A stretch of DNA of 64,000 nt from assembly GCA_009772925.1 (NCBI GenBank), contig WOUQ01000006.1, positions 124,001 to 188,000 of the forward strand, written 5' to 3'. The translations under genes were made by a program, and so were the position numbers. Position 1 is the first letter of the stretch; each line of letters begins with the position of its first letter. This document shows positions 1 through 9,116 of this stretch, in pieces. The DNA is from a bacterium (GTDB lineage: Bacteria > Pseudomonadota > Gammaproteobacteria > Burkholderiales > Thiobacillaceae). The notes below the pieces were generated by a model. It saw nothing but the letters and a program-made list of their open reading frames with translations, did no database searches and was not told where the DNA came from.

Positions 1-1
1 C

Positions 2-376
2 CTGGCTTTCCCGGCCTGGGGTGCGGAGCCGACTCCGCCAGTCTCGACGGGCGGCGCCCTGTTCCAGGGACTGGTCGGCCTGCTCATCGTGCTCGCCACG
101 CTGGCGGTTTTTTTCTGGTTTCTGCGCCGCTTTTCTCCCGGACAGACCGGCGCCCAGGGCGCGGTGAAGGTGGTCGGTGGCGTCATGCTGGGCCCGCGCG
201 AGCGCCTGGTCGTGGTGGAGGTGGGCGAAACCTGGCTGTTGCTCGGTGTTGGCGGTGGTCAGGTCAATATCCTGCATACCCTGCCGAGACCGGCCGGCTT
301 CGTGCCTTCCCCGCACAATCCGATGCCCGGCTTTGCCGACAAGCTGAAGGAACTGATTTCCAAGCGTCAGCCCTGA
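2..376 (+). CDS. fliO: Flagellar biosynthesis protein FliO (5' end cut by window)
   Basis: This is the membrane protein that assists assembly of the FliP-FliR core of the flagellar type III export gate. The reading frame is open to base 2, so the true start lies before the window. The visible part opens with the end of a signal-like segment (FPAWGAE), then one membrane segment (LVGLLIVLATLAVFFWFL), then a basic cytoplasmic domain with the FliO-type pattern GVMLGPRERLVVVEVG and WLLLGV. Identity rests on that pattern and on its place directly upstream of fliP. Confidence 0.88.
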   Translation: MAFPAWGAEPTPPVSTGGALFQGLVGLLIVLATLAVFFWFLRRFSPGQTGAQGAVKVVGGVMLGPRERLVVVEVGETWLLLGVGGGQVNILHTLPRPAGFVPSPHNPMPGFADKLKELISKRQP

Positions 377-432
377 CGAAGTCGGCTTGACCCGGCATGG
401 GTCGGCACTAAGTCCGTTAGAATCCGCGCATC

Positions 433-1167
433 ATGGCGCGCGCCCTCGCACTCCTCTTCCTGTTCTTCCCGGTTCTCGCCTGGGCGGCGCCGGGTATTCC
501 CGCCTTCTCCAGTTCGCCGGGGGCGGGGGGCGCCACCAATTACACGCTCAGCATCGAAACCCTGCTGCTGCTCACGGCGCTGACCTTCCTGCCGGCGCTT
601 TTGCTGATGATGACCGCCTTCACGCGCATCGTCATCGTCCTCGCACTGCTGCGCCAGGCCATGGGCACCATGAACTCGCCGCCCAACCAGGTGATCGTCG
701 GCCTGTCGCTGTTCCTGACCTTTTTCATCATGGCCCCGGTCTTCGACAAGATTCACGAGACGGCGTGGAAGCCCTTTTCGGAAGACAAGATCAGCCTGGT
801 CCAGGCGGCCGACCTGGGCTCCCGTCCGCTCAAGGATTTCATGCTGAAGCAGACACGCCAGGAGGATCTGGCCCTGTTCGTGCGCCTGGCCAAGGTGCCG
901 CCGCTGAACACGCCGGAGGAAACCCCCCTGCGCGTGCTGGTGCCCGCCTTCGTCATCAGTGAGTTGAAGACCGCCTTCCAGATCGGCTTCATCGTCTTCA
1001 TCCCCTTCCTCATCATCGACATGGTGGTGGCCAGCGTGCTCATGTCCATGGGCATGATGATGCTTTCGCCCATGCTGGTCTCGCTGCCCTTCAAGATCAT
1101 GCTGTTCGTCATGGCGGACGGCTGGAACCTGCTCATCGCCTCCCTTGTGCAGACTTTCCACATATGA
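433..1167 (+). CDS. fliP: Flagellar type III export gate protein FliP
   Basis: Core subunit of the flagellar export gate (FliP5-FliQ4-FliR1 complex) in the inner membrane at the basal body. The 244-residue product has a cleavable signal peptide ending near AWAAPG, as is usual for FliP, and the family stretches LTALTFLPALLLMMTAFTR, MNSPPNQV and FQIGFIVFIPFLIIDMVV. Length is normal. The stop codon overlaps the fliQ start (ATGA), which suggests translational coupling of subunits made in fixed ratio. Confidence 0.96.
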   Translation: MARALALLFLFFPVLAWAAPGIPAFSSSPGAGGATNYTLSIETLLLLTALTFLPALLLMMTAFTRIVIVLALLRQAMGTMNSPPNQVIVGLSLFLTFFIMAPVFDKIHETAWKPFSEDKISLVQAADLGSRPLKDFMLKQTRQEDLALFVRLAKVPPLNTPEETPLRVLVPAFVISELKTAFQIGFIVFIPFLIIDMVVASVLMSMGMMMLSPMLVSLPFKIMLFVMADGWNLLIASLVQTFHI

Positions 1168-1433
1168 CGCCCGACACCGTCATCGCCCTCATGCGCCAGG
1201 CCGTGGAGATCGCCTTACTGGTGGCCGGGCCGACCCTGCTGGCCTCCCTCGGCATGGGCCTGCTGGTGTCCATCTTCCAGGCGGCGACGCAGATCAACGA
1301 GATGACGCTGACCTTCATCCCCAAGCTCATCCTCATGTTCATCGTGCTGGTCATCACCGGTCCCTGGGCCCTGCAACTGCTTGTGGACTACGTGGTCAGG
1401 CTGCTAGGTAGCATTCCCACTCTGGTGGGCTGA
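1164..1433 (+). CDS. fliQ: Flagellar type III export gate protein FliQ
   Basis: Small hydrophobic export-gate subunit of 89 residues, the usual FliQ size, with two membrane helices (about 15-40 and 50-75). Family features are the opening MTPDTVIALMRQAVEIAL and the central QAATQINEMTLTFIPK. It starts inside the fliP stop codon (ATGA) and is followed by fliR after 4 bases, so the three gate subunits are made from one message. Confidence 0.95.
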   Translation: MTPDTVIALMRQAVEIALLVAGPTLLASLGMGLLVSIFQAATQINEMTLTFIPKLILMFIVLVITGPWALQLLVDYVVRLLGSIPTLVG

Positions 1434-1437
1434 GCCC

Positions 1438-2223
1438 ATGCTCACCCTGTCGTCCGTCGACCTGGAGGGCATGCTGGCGCTGTTTCTGTTTCCGCTGGTG
1501 CGCATTCTTGCCTGGCTGTCCTTCGATCCCCTGCTCGGCAACCGCTCCGCGCCGGCGCGGGTGCGCCTGACCCTGGGCGTTGCCCTGGCCGTCGCCATCG
1601 TTCCGGTGCTGCCGCCCGTCGAGCCGGTGCCGCTGATGTCCGCCGACGGCATCCTGGTCCTGTTGCAGCAGATCGCCATCGGCGCCGCCCTCGGCTTCAC
1701 CCTGCGCATCGTCTTCGCCGCCGTCGAACTGGCGGGTCAGTTCATCGGCCTGCAGATGGGCCTGTCCTTCGCCACCCTGTTCGATCCGATCAACGGCGCG
1801 CAGACCCCGGTGATCGCCCAGTTCCTGGTGCTTACCAGTGCCCTGGTACTGTTCGCCTTCAACGGCCATCACCTGGTCATCGGCGCCCTGGTGCAGAGCT
1901 TTTACGACATTCCCGTGTCGGCCAGCCTGAGCGGCGCTGGTTTCGCCATGGTGGCGAACTGGGCGGCAGCCCTGTTCAGCACCGCCCTGCATATCGCGCT
2001 GCCGATCACCGCCGCCTTGCTTGCGACGAATCTCGCCATCGGCATGATGACCCGTGCCTCGCCGCAACTGAACATCTTCGCCATCGGCTTCCCGTTGACC
2101 CTGGGTGCCGGCTTCGTGGTGCTGTATTTCACCCTCGCCTATATGCCGGCGCTGCTCGACCAGCTCTGGCTCAAGGCCGTGCAGATCGGCGCTGGCGCCA
2201 TGCTCGGGGTGGCGGGGCGATGA
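1438..2223 (+). CDS. fliR: Flagellar type III export gate protein FliR
   Basis: Polytopic inner-membrane subunit completing the FliPQR export gate; 261 residues, normal for FliR. It shows FDPLLGNRSAPARVRL near the N-terminus and GEFIGLQMGLSFA-type sequence (here LAGQFIGLQMGLSFATLFDP) around residues 95-115. It ends the flagellar run: the next gene, a methyltransferase, starts in its stop codon (ATGA) but has no known flagellar role. flhB is not in the window. Confidence 0.96.
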   Translation: MLTLSSVDLEGMLALFLFPLVRILAWLSFDPLLGNRSAPARVRLTLGVALAVAIVPVLPPVEPVPLMSADGILVLLQQIAIGAALGFTLRIVFAAVELAGQFIGLQMGLSFATLFDPINGAQTPVIAQFLVLTSALVLFAFNGHHLVIGALVQSFYDIPVSASLSGAGFAMVANWAAALFSTALHIALPITAALLATNLAIGMMTRASPQLNIFAIGFPLTLGAGFVVLYFTLAYMPALLDQLWLKAVQIGAGAMLGVAGR

Positions 2224-2720
2224 ATCCCTCCACTTGGGTGGCGCGCTGGGCCAGTCTCATCCCGGCCGGGCGCCCCGTCCTCGACCTGGCCTGCGGCAAC
2301 GGCCGTCACGCCGCGCACCTGGCCGCGCTAGGCCATCCGGTCGCGGCGGTGGACATCGACCTCGGCCTAATCGGGCCAATGCACGGCACGCCCGGCATCG
2401 ACTGGCTGCAAGCGGATCTGGAGAACGGCCCCTGGCCTTACCCGGGGCGCCGCTTCGGTGGCGTCGTGGTCACGCATTATCTGCACCGTCCCCTGTTCGA
2501 CGTGCTCATCGACAGCCTGGAGGCGGGGGGCCTGCTGATCTACGAAACCTTTGCCCTGGGCCAGGCCAAATATGGCCGCCCACGCAATCCGCTGCATCTG
2601 TTGTTGCCGGGCGAGTTGCTGGAAACCGTGCATGGCCGCCTGCGCGTGCTTGCCTACGAGGACGTCGAGGAACCGGAGCAGCGGCGCTGCCTGCAGCGCT
2701 TGTGCGCGCGCAAGCCCTGA
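2220..2720 (+). CDS. Class I SAM-dependent methyltransferase
   Basis: Small 166-residue methyltransferase of unknown substrate. The SAM-binding motif I is LDLACGNGRHAAHLA at about residue 20, followed by the acidic end of beta-2 (VAAVDID) and a post-I region (IDWLQADLENGPWPYP). It resembles the TehB-like or DUF-type stand-alone methyltransferases often found in betaproteobacteria. The start overlaps the fliR stop by ATGA, so it is translationally coupled to the flagellar genes; whether that has meaning is unknown. dapA follows after a 63-bp gap holding a TAAAAT box at 2749-2754. Confidence 0.8.
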   Translation: MNPSTWVARWASLIPAGRPVLDLACGNGRHAAHLAALGHPVAAVDIDLGLIGPMHGTPGIDWLQADLENGPWPYPGRRFGGVVVTHYLHRPLFDVLIDSLEAGGLLIYETFALGQAKYGRPRNPLHLLLPGELLETVHGRLRVLAYEDVEEPEQRRCLQRLCARKP

Positions 2721-2783
2721 GGCGGGAATGGCCACGCCGAGTTTCGGGTAAAATCAACTTTTTTCAACAGCCACGCCTTCACC

Positions 2784-3659
2784 ATGATCACCGGCAGTCT
2801 CGTCGCACTCGTTACCCCCATGCTGCCCGATGGCAGCCTGGATTTGCCCGCCTTCCGCGCGCTCATCGACTGGCACATCGGGCAGGGCACCGACGGACTG
2901 GTCATCGTCGGTACCACCGGCGAGTCACCCACGGTGAACACCGAGGAACACTGCCTGCTGATCCGCGTGGCGGTGGAACAGGCCGCCGGCCGGGTGCCCG
3001 TCATCGCCGGCACCGGCGCCAACTCCACGTCGGAGGCCATCGAACTGACCGAATGCGCGAAGAAGGCCGGCGCCACCGCCGGCCTGTCGGTCGCGCCCTA
3101 TTACAACAAACCCACCCAGGAGGGGCTCTACCGGCACTTCAAGGCCATTGCCGAGGCGGTGGAACTGCCCATGGTCCTCTACAACGTGCCGGGCCGCACC
3201 GCCTCCGACATCGGCAACGATATCGTCCTGCGTCTGGCCGGCGTGCCCGGCATCATCGGCATCAAGGACGCCACCGGCAACATCGAGCGGGGTTCCGACC
3301 TGATCAAGCGGGCGCCCGCCGATTTCGCCGTGTATAGCGGCGACGACGCCAGCGGCATGGTGCTCATGCTGCTGGGGGGCAAGGGCGTCATTTCCGTTAC
3401 CGCCAACGTGGCGCCCGCCCTCATGCACGAAATGAGCGTGGCGGCCATGGCCGGGAACCTGGGGCGGGCGCGCGAGATCAATTACCAACTGTTGGGCCTG
3501 CATCAGAAACTGTTCGTGGAAGCCAACCCCATTCCCGTCAAGTGGGCGCTCGCCGAGATGGGGCGTATCCAGCCCGGCATCCGCCTGCCCCTGGTCCCCC
3601 TGTCCGCCGCCCATCACGACACGCTGCGCGCCGTGATGCGTGAGGCGGGTTGCCTGTGA
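2784..3659 (+). CDS. dapA: 4-hydroxy-tetrahydrodipicolinate synthase
   Basis: Condenses pyruvate with aspartate semialdehyde in the first committed step of lysine and diaminopimelate synthesis in the cytosol. The 291-residue protein is full length and shows the family signatures GTTGESPTV (residues about 43-51), YNVPGRT (about 133-139) and the Schiff-base lysine in GIKDATGN (about 161). The adjacent bamC downstream is the order seen in many beta- and gammaproteobacteria (dapA-nlpB). A TAAAAT -10-like box lies 30 bases before the start. Confidence 0.97.
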   Translation: MITGSLVALVTPMLPDGSLDLPAFRALIDWHIGQGTDGLVIVGTTGESPTVNTEEHCLLIRVAVEQAAGRVPVIAGTGANSTSEAIELTECAKKAGATAGLSVAPYYNKPTQEGLYRHFKAIAEAVELPMVLYNVPGRTASDIGNDIVLRLAGVPGIIGIKDATGNIERGSDLIKRAPADFAVYSGDDASGMVLMLLGGKGVISVTANVAPALMHEMSVAAMAGNLGRAREINYQLLGLHQKLFVEANPIPVKWALAEMGRIQPGIRLPLVPLSAAHHDTLRAVMREAGCL

Positions 3660-3670
3660 GGTCGTCACCC

Positions 3671-4795
3671 ATGCGCAATGTCGTCCCGCTGATCGTCCTC
3701 GGCCTGGCCGCGACCGGCTGCAACATGCTGGAGGACAAGAAGATCGACTACAAGTCCGCCGGCGCCCTGCCCAGCCTGGAGGCGCCGCCGGACCTGGTCA
3801 TGCCCACGGGCGACAACCGCTTTGCGGTGCCGGACATCAACCCCAAGGGCAGCGCCACTCTCTCGGCCTACAACCGCGAGCGCGCCGGCAAGCCCCAGGC
3901 TGGCACGGCGCAGCCGCTGCTGCCCAAGGTGGACAATGTCACCATCGAGCGCGACGGCACCCAGCGCTGGCTGGTGGTGAAGATGCCAGCCAAGGAGGTG
4001 TGGCCGGTGGTGAAAGATTTCTGGCAGGAAATGGGTTTCATCATCAGCCTGGAAATTCCCGACGCCGGCATCATGGAAACCGACTGGGCGGAAAACCGTG
4101 CCAAGATTCCCCAGGATGCCTTGCGCACCCTGCTCGGCAAGGTCATCGACGGTCTCTATTCCACCGCCGAGCGCGACAAGTTTCGTACCCGACTGGAAAG
4201 TACCGCGGATCAGCGCACCGAGATCTATCTCAGCCACCGTGGCATGTACGAGGTCTACCAGGGCACCGTGGGGGGCGGCGATCAGGGCCAGGGCAAGACC
4301 GTCTGGCAACCGCGCGCCGCCGATCCGGAACTGGAGGCCGAGATGCTGCGCCGCCTCATGGTGCGCTTCGGTGTCGAGGAGGCGCAGGCCAAGACCATGC
4401 TCGCCGCGCAGGCGCAACCGCCCCAGGCCGTGATGGTGCAGGGCGGCGGCAAGGCCCCGGGCCTGATCATGCCCGAATCCTTCGACCGGGCCTGGCGCCG
4501 CGTCGGCCTGGCCCTGGACCGCATCGGTTTCGTGGTCGAGGACCGCGACCGCGCCGCCGGCGTCTACTACGTGCGTTATGCCGATCCGGAGGCCGACAGC
4601 AAGGACAAGGGTTTGTTGTCGAAGCTGGCGTTCTGGCGTTCGGACGATCCCAAGGCCAAGGCCGCGCGCTACCGGGTGCAGATCCAGAGTGGTGAAAGCC
4701 AGACCAGCCTCGGCGTGTATCAGGACGACGGGGCGCCGGCACTCAACGCTACCGGCACCCGCATCGCCACCCTGTTGTTCGAACAGCTCAAATAA
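3671..4795 (+). CDS. bamC: Outer membrane assembly lipoprotein BamC (NlpB)
   Basis: Accessory lipoprotein of the BAM complex that inserts beta-barrel proteins in the outer membrane. I chose the ATG at 3671 because it puts a short signal peptide just before the lipobox LAATGC (Cys about residue 17); TTG 3650 and GTG 3656 in the same frame would add a few residues. After the lipid Cys come an unstructured N-terminal stretch (APPDLVMPTGDNRFAVPD is typical) and two helix-grip domains (about 90-210 and 255-370). The 374-residue length fits betaproteobacterial members. Confidence 0.92.
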   Translation: MRNVVPLIVLGLAATGCNMLEDKKIDYKSAGALPSLEAPPDLVMPTGDNRFAVPDINPKGSATLSAYNRERAGKPQAGTAQPLLPKVDNVTIERDGTQRWLVVKMPAKEVWPVVKDFWQEMGFIISLEIPDAGIMETDWAENRAKIPQDALRTLLGKVIDGLYSTAERDKFRTRLESTADQRTEIYLSHRGMYEVYQGTVGGGDQGQGKTVWQPRAADPELEAEMLRRLMVRFGVEEAQAKTMLAAQAQPPQAVMVQGGGKAPGLIMPESFDRAWRRVGLALDRIGFVVEDRDRAAGVYYVRYADPEADSKDKGLLSKLAFWRSDDPKAKAARYRVQIQSGESQTSLGVYQDDGAPALNATGTRIATLLFEQLK

Positions 4796-4799
4796 GCGG

Positions 4800-5564
4800 A
4801 TGCGCTTCGGATGTCTCGGCAGCGGCAGCAAAGGCAATGCCTGGTTGGTGGAAGCCGGAGACACCCGCATCCTGGTGGACTGCGGCTTCGGCATCCGGGA
4901 AACCGGACGCCGCATGAGCCGGCTGGGCGTTGACGTGGACAGCCTCGCCGCCATCCTCGTCACCCATGAGCACAGCGATCATGGCCGCGGCGCCGCCAAG
5001 GTGGCCCAGGCCGCCCGTTGCCCGGTCTGGCTGTCGCATGGCAGCCACGCCATGCTGGAGGCGGTGGGCGACGCCCCCGCTTCGCCCCGCATCCTGGAAG
5101 GCCACCGCTCCTTCGCCCTGGGCGATCTGGAAATCACCCCCTACCCGGTGCCGCACGACGCACGGGAACCGGTCCAGTTCGTCTTCTCCGATGGCGCCCG
5201 CCGCTTCGGCCTGCTCACCGATGCCGGCCACGTCACGCCGCACATGGAACAGGTGCTGGAGGGCTGCGACGGCCTGGCGCTGGAATGCAACCACGACGTG
5301 GCGAAACTGGAGGCCGGAAGCTACCCGGCCGCCCTCAAGCGGCGCATCCTCGGTCGCTACGGCCACCTCGACAACGCCGCCGCCGCCGCGCTGCTGGCGC
5401 GGGTGGCCGGCCCCGGCCTCAGGCACGTGGTGGCGGCCCACCTCTCCGAGGAGAACAACAGCCCGGAACTGGCGCGCATGGCGCTCGCCGAAGCCCTGGG
5501 TTGCGAAGCACACTGGATCGGCGTCGCCGATCAGGAAACCGGACTGGATTGGCGGGAACTCTGA
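4800..5564 (+). CDS. MBL-fold metallohydrolase (YycJ/PhnP-like)
   Basis: Metallo-beta-lactamase-fold hydrolase of 254 residues. It opens with RFGCLGSGSKGNAWLVEAG, typical of the YycJ/WalJ and phosphodiesterase-like group, and has the metal-binding motif HEHSDHGRG at about residues 58-66, a further metal ligand region LLTDAGHVT and LECNHD, and a late His in VVAAHLSEENN. The real substrate is unknown; members act on nucleic acids or cyclic phosphates. The gene starts 5 bases after bamC and its stop overlaps the start of the helicase gene. Confidence 0.85.
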   Translation: MRFGCLGSGSKGNAWLVEAGDTRILVDCGFGIRETGRRMSRLGVDVDSLAAILVTHEHSDHGRGAAKVAQAARCPVWLSHGSHAMLEAVGDAPASPRILEGHRSFALGDLEITPYPVPHDAREPVQFVFSDGARRFGLLTDAGHVTPHMEQVLEGCDGLALECNHDVAKLEAGSYPAALKRRILGRYGHLDNAAAAALLARVAGPGLRHVVAAHLSEENNSPELARMALAEALGCEAHWIGVADQETGLDWREL

Positions 5565-6892
5565 TGGAAGTCGGCACTGAACACGCACCCGCCCTCGAAG
5601 CGGCCACCACCTTCGCCGACCTGGGGCTGGACGCGAAAATCCTCGCGGCCCTGGACGGAATGGGCTACAAGATCCCCACCCCCATCCAGAAGCAGGCCAT
5701 TCCCCTGGTGCTGGCCGGCCGTGATCTCATGGCCCAGGCCCAGACCGGCACCGGCAAGACCGCCGCCTTCGCTCTGCCGTTGCTGCAGAAGATGATCCCG
5801 CATGCCAACGCCAGCGCCTCCCCGGCCCGCCACCCGGTGCGCGCCCTGGTGCTGGCGCCCACCCGCGAACTCGCCATCCAGGTGCACGAGAGCGTGGTGA
5901 CCTACAACAAGAATCTGCCGCTGCGCAGCACCGTGGTGTTCGGCGGCGTCGACATGAAGCCGCAGGAAGCCGACCTCAAGGCTGGTGTCGAAATCCTGGT
6001 GGCTACCCCCGGCCGCCTGCTGGACCACGCCGGCAGCAAGGTGGTGCACTTGGCCAACGTGCAATTTCTGGTGCTGGACGAGGCCGACCGCATGCTTGAC
6101 ATGGGCTTCCTGCCCGACCTCAAGCGCATCCTCAACCTGCTGCCCAGCAAGCGCCAGACCCTGCTGTTCTCCGCCACCTTCGACGACAACATCGTCGGCC
6201 TGGCCAGGAGCTTCCTGCAGAACCCGCTGAAGGTCGAGGTGGCCCGCCGCAACACCGCCGCCGAACTGGTCGAGCAGGTGGTGCACAAGGTCAAGGAGGA
6301 CGACAAGCTGGACGCCCTGGTTCAGGTGATCAAGGCCCGTGACATCAGCCAGGCCCTGGTCTTCACCCGCACCAAGATCGCCGCCGACAAGCTCGGCCGG
6401 CGCCTGCTCAAGCGCGGCATCCAGGCCGCCACCATCCACGGCGACAAGGCTCAGTTGGAGCGGCTCGCCGCCCTCGACGGCTTCAAGCAGGGCAAGATGC
6501 AACTGCTGGTGGCCACCGACATCGCTGCGCGCGGCCTGGACATCGTCGAACTGCCCTGCGTGGTGAACTTCGAGCTGCCCTATTCGCCGGAGGACTACGT
6601 CCACCGCATCGGCCGCACCGGCCGCGCCGGCGCCTCCGGCCTCGCCGTCTCCCTGGTATCGCACGAGGAGGAACGGCTGCTGGCCGGTATCGAACGTTTC
6701 ATCAAGCGCGACCTGAAGCCTGTTCCCCTGCCCGAGCCGGCGCCGGTCCAGGTGGCCGCTCCCGCTGTCGTCCCCGGCAAGGATGCGCCCATAGCCCCGG
6801 CGCGTACCGGCCGCCGCCGCGCCGAACCGGTGTGCGCCCTGCTGATGCCGCCAGCCCGCCCGGCCGAGCCCGCTCCTCCCAGCGGACAGTAA
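5564..6892 (+). CDS. DEAD-box ATP-dependent RNA helicase (RhlE-like)
   Basis: Cytosolic RNA helicase of 442 residues. Motifs in order: Q motif (GYKIPTPIQKQAIP), motif I AQTGTGKTAAF, Ia PTRELAIQV, Ib TPGRLLDH, II DEADRM, III SATF, IV ALVFTRTK, V ATDIAARGLDI and VI HRIGRTGRAG. The C-terminal tail after residue 380 is short, basic and proline-rich, as in the RhlE/DbpA-like group, so the exact paralogue is uncertain. The start (ATG 5564) overlaps the previous stop codon and the end overlaps the DUF3301 gene start. Confidence 0.93.
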   Translation: MEVGTEHAPALEAATTFADLGLDAKILAALDGMGYKIPTPIQKQAIPLVLAGRDLMAQAQTGTGKTAAFALPLLQKMIPHANASASPARHPVRALVLAPTRELAIQVHESVVTYNKNLPLRSTVVFGGVDMKPQEADLKAGVEILVATPGRLLDHAGSKVVHLANVQFLVLDEADRMLDMGFLPDLKRILNLLPSKRQTLLFSATFDDNIVGLARSFLQNPLKVEVARRNTAAELVEQVVHKVKEDDKLDALVQVIKARDISQALVFTRTKIAADKLGRRLLKRGIQAATIHGDKAQLERLAALDGFKQGKMQLLVATDIAARGLDIVELPCVVNFELPYSPEDYVHRIGRTGRAGASGLAVSLVSHEEERLLAGIERFIKRDLKPVPLPEPAPVQVAAPAVVPGKDAPIAPARTGRRRAEPVCALLMPPARPAEPAPPSGQ

Positions 6893-7194
6893 TGAACCCA
6901 ACCGAGGGGCTGCTGCTCGCCGGCCTGGCCGGCCTCGGCGTCTTCTGGTGGGATGGCCTGCAAAAACGCGAACTCGCCCTGCAAGCCGCCCGCCGCGTTT
7001 GCGAGCAGGCCGGCGTGCAGTTCCTCGACGACACCGTCGCCCTGCGCAAGATGGCCCTGCGCCGCGACCCCGACATGCGCGCCCGCGTCTACCGGGAATA
7101 CAGCTTCGAGTATTCCAGCGTCGGCGACGACCGCCAGGCGGGGCGGGTGTACCTGCTGGGGAATAAGCTCCTGTCGGCGGATTTGCTCAGCTGA
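6892..7194 (+). CDS. DUF3301 family protein
   Basis: A 100-residue protein of unknown function. It has one N-terminal membrane-like segment (EGLLLAGLAGLGVFWW) followed by a soluble domain with KRELALQAARRVCEQAGVQFLDDTVAL and YREYSFEYSSVGDDRQAGRVYLLG, which is the DUF3301 pattern found across beta- and gammaproteobacteria. The start codon overlaps the helicase stop (TAATG). I know of no assigned role. Confidence 0.8.
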   Translation: MNPTEGLLLAGLAGLGVFWWDGLQKRELALQAARRVCEQAGVQFLDDTVALRKMALRRDPDMRARVYREYSFEYSSVGDDRQAGRVYLLGNKLLSADLLS

Positions 7195-7196
7195 GT

Positions 7197-9101
7197 ATGC
7201 AAAGGTGTGGCGTCCTCTCCGTCATCCCGCCGATGACGCAACTCAACACGCCGTACCCGTCGACCGCCTATCTCACCGGCTTTCTGCGTTCGCGCGGCAT
7301 CGCCGCCACCCAGGAAGATCTTGCCCTGGCCCTGGTGCTGCGCTTGTTCACGCCGGACGGGCTGCGCGCGATCCGCGCCCGCGTCGAGGCCATCCCGCCG
7401 GCGCGGCGGGCGCCGGTGCTCGTCGTCTTTGCCGACCATTTCCCGCGTTATCTCGCCAGCATCGACGCCACCATCGCCTTCCTGCAGGGGCGCGATCCCA
7501 GCCTCGCGCATCGCATCGCGCGGCGTGATTTCCTGCCCGAGGGGCCGCGCTTCGCCTCGCTCGACGTCTACATCGACCCGGACGGCGGCGATCCGCTGGC
7601 CTGGGCGTTCGGCGCGCTCGGCGTGCAGGACCGCGCGCGGCATCTGGCGACGCTGTACCTCAACGATCTTGCCGACGTGCTGCGCGAGGCGGTCGACGCG
7701 CGTTTCGAATTCGTGCGCTATGCCGAGTCGCTGGCGCAAAGCCAGGCGAGTTTCGAACCGCTGGCCGCCGCGCTGGCGGCGCCGCCCAACCTGGTCGACG
7801 CCACCCTGCGCGAGCTGACCCTGGAGGCCATCGCGCGGCACGCGCCGGATCTGGTGCTGGTGTCGGCACCGTTCCCCGGCAACGTCTATGCCGCATTCCG
7901 CGTCGCGCAGGCGATCAAGACCGCGCACCCCCACATCCGCACCGTGCTCGGCGGCGGCTTCGTCAACACCGAACTGCGCGAACTCAACGAAGCGCGCGTG
8001 TTCGACTACTTCGACTACGTCACCCTGGACGATGGCGAGCGCCCGTTGCTGGCGCTGCTCGAACACCTGCGCGGCGAGCGGGGGGCGGATCGACTGGTGC
8101 GCACCTTCCTGCGCGAGGGTGGCGACGTGCGTTATTTCGATTGCGGCGAGGCGGACATCCCCTTCGCCGAAGTCGGCACGCCGACCTGGGACGGCCTGCC
8201 GCTGGACCGCTACCTGGCGATCCTGGATATGCTCAACCCGATGCACCGGCTTTGGTCGGACGCGCGCTGGAACAAGCTGACCGTGGCGCACGGCTGCTAC
8301 TGGAAGAAATGCAGCTTCTGCGACGTCAGCCTGGATTACATCGCGCGCTACGACGCCGCCGGCGCCGAATTGTTGGCCGACCGCATCGAGACCATCATCG
8401 CGGAGACCGGCCAGACCGGCTTTCACTTCGTCGACGAAGCCGCGCCGCCCAAGGCGCTGAAGGCGCTGGCCGAGGAACTGCGCCGCCGCAACCGGGCGAT
8501 TTCCTGGTGGGGCAACATCCGCTTCGAGAAATCCTTCACCCCGCAACTCTGCCGGCAACTCGCCGACAGCGGCTGCATCGCGGTGTCCGGCGGTCTCGAA
8601 GTGGCTTCCGACCGCCTGCTGAAACTGATGCAGAAAGGCGTCTCGGTGCAGCAGGTCGCGCGCGTCACGCATGCCTTCGCCGAGGCCGGCATCCTGGTGC
8701 ACGCCTACCTGATGTACGGCTTCCCGACGCAGACCGTGCAGGACACCGTCGACGCGCTCGAATACGTGCGCCAGTTGTTCGCCGCCGGTTGCATCCAGTC
8801 CGGCTTCTTCCATCGCTTCGTCTGCACCGTGCATGCGCCGGTGGGTTTCCACCCGGAGGACTACGGCGTGACGCTGAAACCGCTGCCGCCGGTAAGCTTC
8901 GCGCGCAACGACGTCGGCTTCATCGACCCCGCCGGCGTCGATCACGACCGCCTCGGCGTCGCCCTCAACAAGGCGCTGTACAACTACATGCACGGTCTCG
9001 GCCTGGACGACGACGTGCGCGGCTGGTTCGATCTGCGTGTGCCGAAGTCGCGCGTGGCGCGGGATTTCATCGACAGGGCGCTGTCGACCCGGGCGGCATG
9101 A
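7197..9101 (+). CDS. B12-binding domain radical SAM protein
   Basis: A 634-residue enzyme with an N-terminal cobalamin-binding-type Rossmann region (about 190-290; PDLVLVSAPFPGNVYAAFRV, VLGGGF) and a radical SAM core. The cluster-binding cysteines are in HGCYWKKCSFCD at 367, 372 and 375, that is CX4CX2C rather than the common CX3CX2C. GGLEVASDRLLKLMQKGV lies in the core. The classic DXHXXG cobalamin motif is not evident. The opening VLSVIPPMTQLNTPYPSTAY supports the ATG at 7197 over the one at 7233. Reaction unknown; it stands alone. Confidence 0.85.
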   Translation: MQRCGVLSVIPPMTQLNTPYPSTAYLTGFLRSRGIAATQEDLALALVLRLFTPDGLRAIRARVEAIPPARRAPVLVVFADHFPRYLASIDATIAFLQGRDPSLAHRIARRDFLPEGPRFASLDVYIDPDGGDPLAWAFGALGVQDRARHLATLYLNDLADVLREAVDARFEFVRYAESLAQSQASFEPLAAALAAPPNLVDATLRELTLEAIARHAPDLVLVSAPFPGNVYAAFRVAQAIKTAHPHIRTVLGGGFVNTELRELNEARVFDYFDYVTLDDGERPLLALLEHLRGERGADRLVRTFLREGGDVRYFDCGEADIPFAEVGTPTWDGLPLDRYLAILDMLNPMHRLWSDARWNKLTVAHGCYWKKCSFCDVSLDYIARYDAAGAELLADRIETIIAETGQTGFHFVDEAAPPKALKALAEELRRRNRAISWWGNIRFEKSFTPQLCRQLADSGCIAVSGGLEVASDRLLKLMQKGVSVQQVARVTHAFAEAGILVHAYLMYGFPTQTVQDTVDALEYVRQLFAAGCIQSGFFHRFVCTVHAPVGFHPEDYGVTLKPLPPVSFARNDVGFIDPAGVDHDRLGVALNKALYNYMHGLGLDDDVRGWFDLRVPKSRVARDFIDRALSTRAA

Positions 9102-9116
9102 GTCGCGGGCGCCGTT

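Noticed and set aside
1404-2067. Overlapping minus-strand frames across fliR
   Set aside because: Gln/His/Gly-rich shadow of fliR, which is clearly coding on the plus strand.
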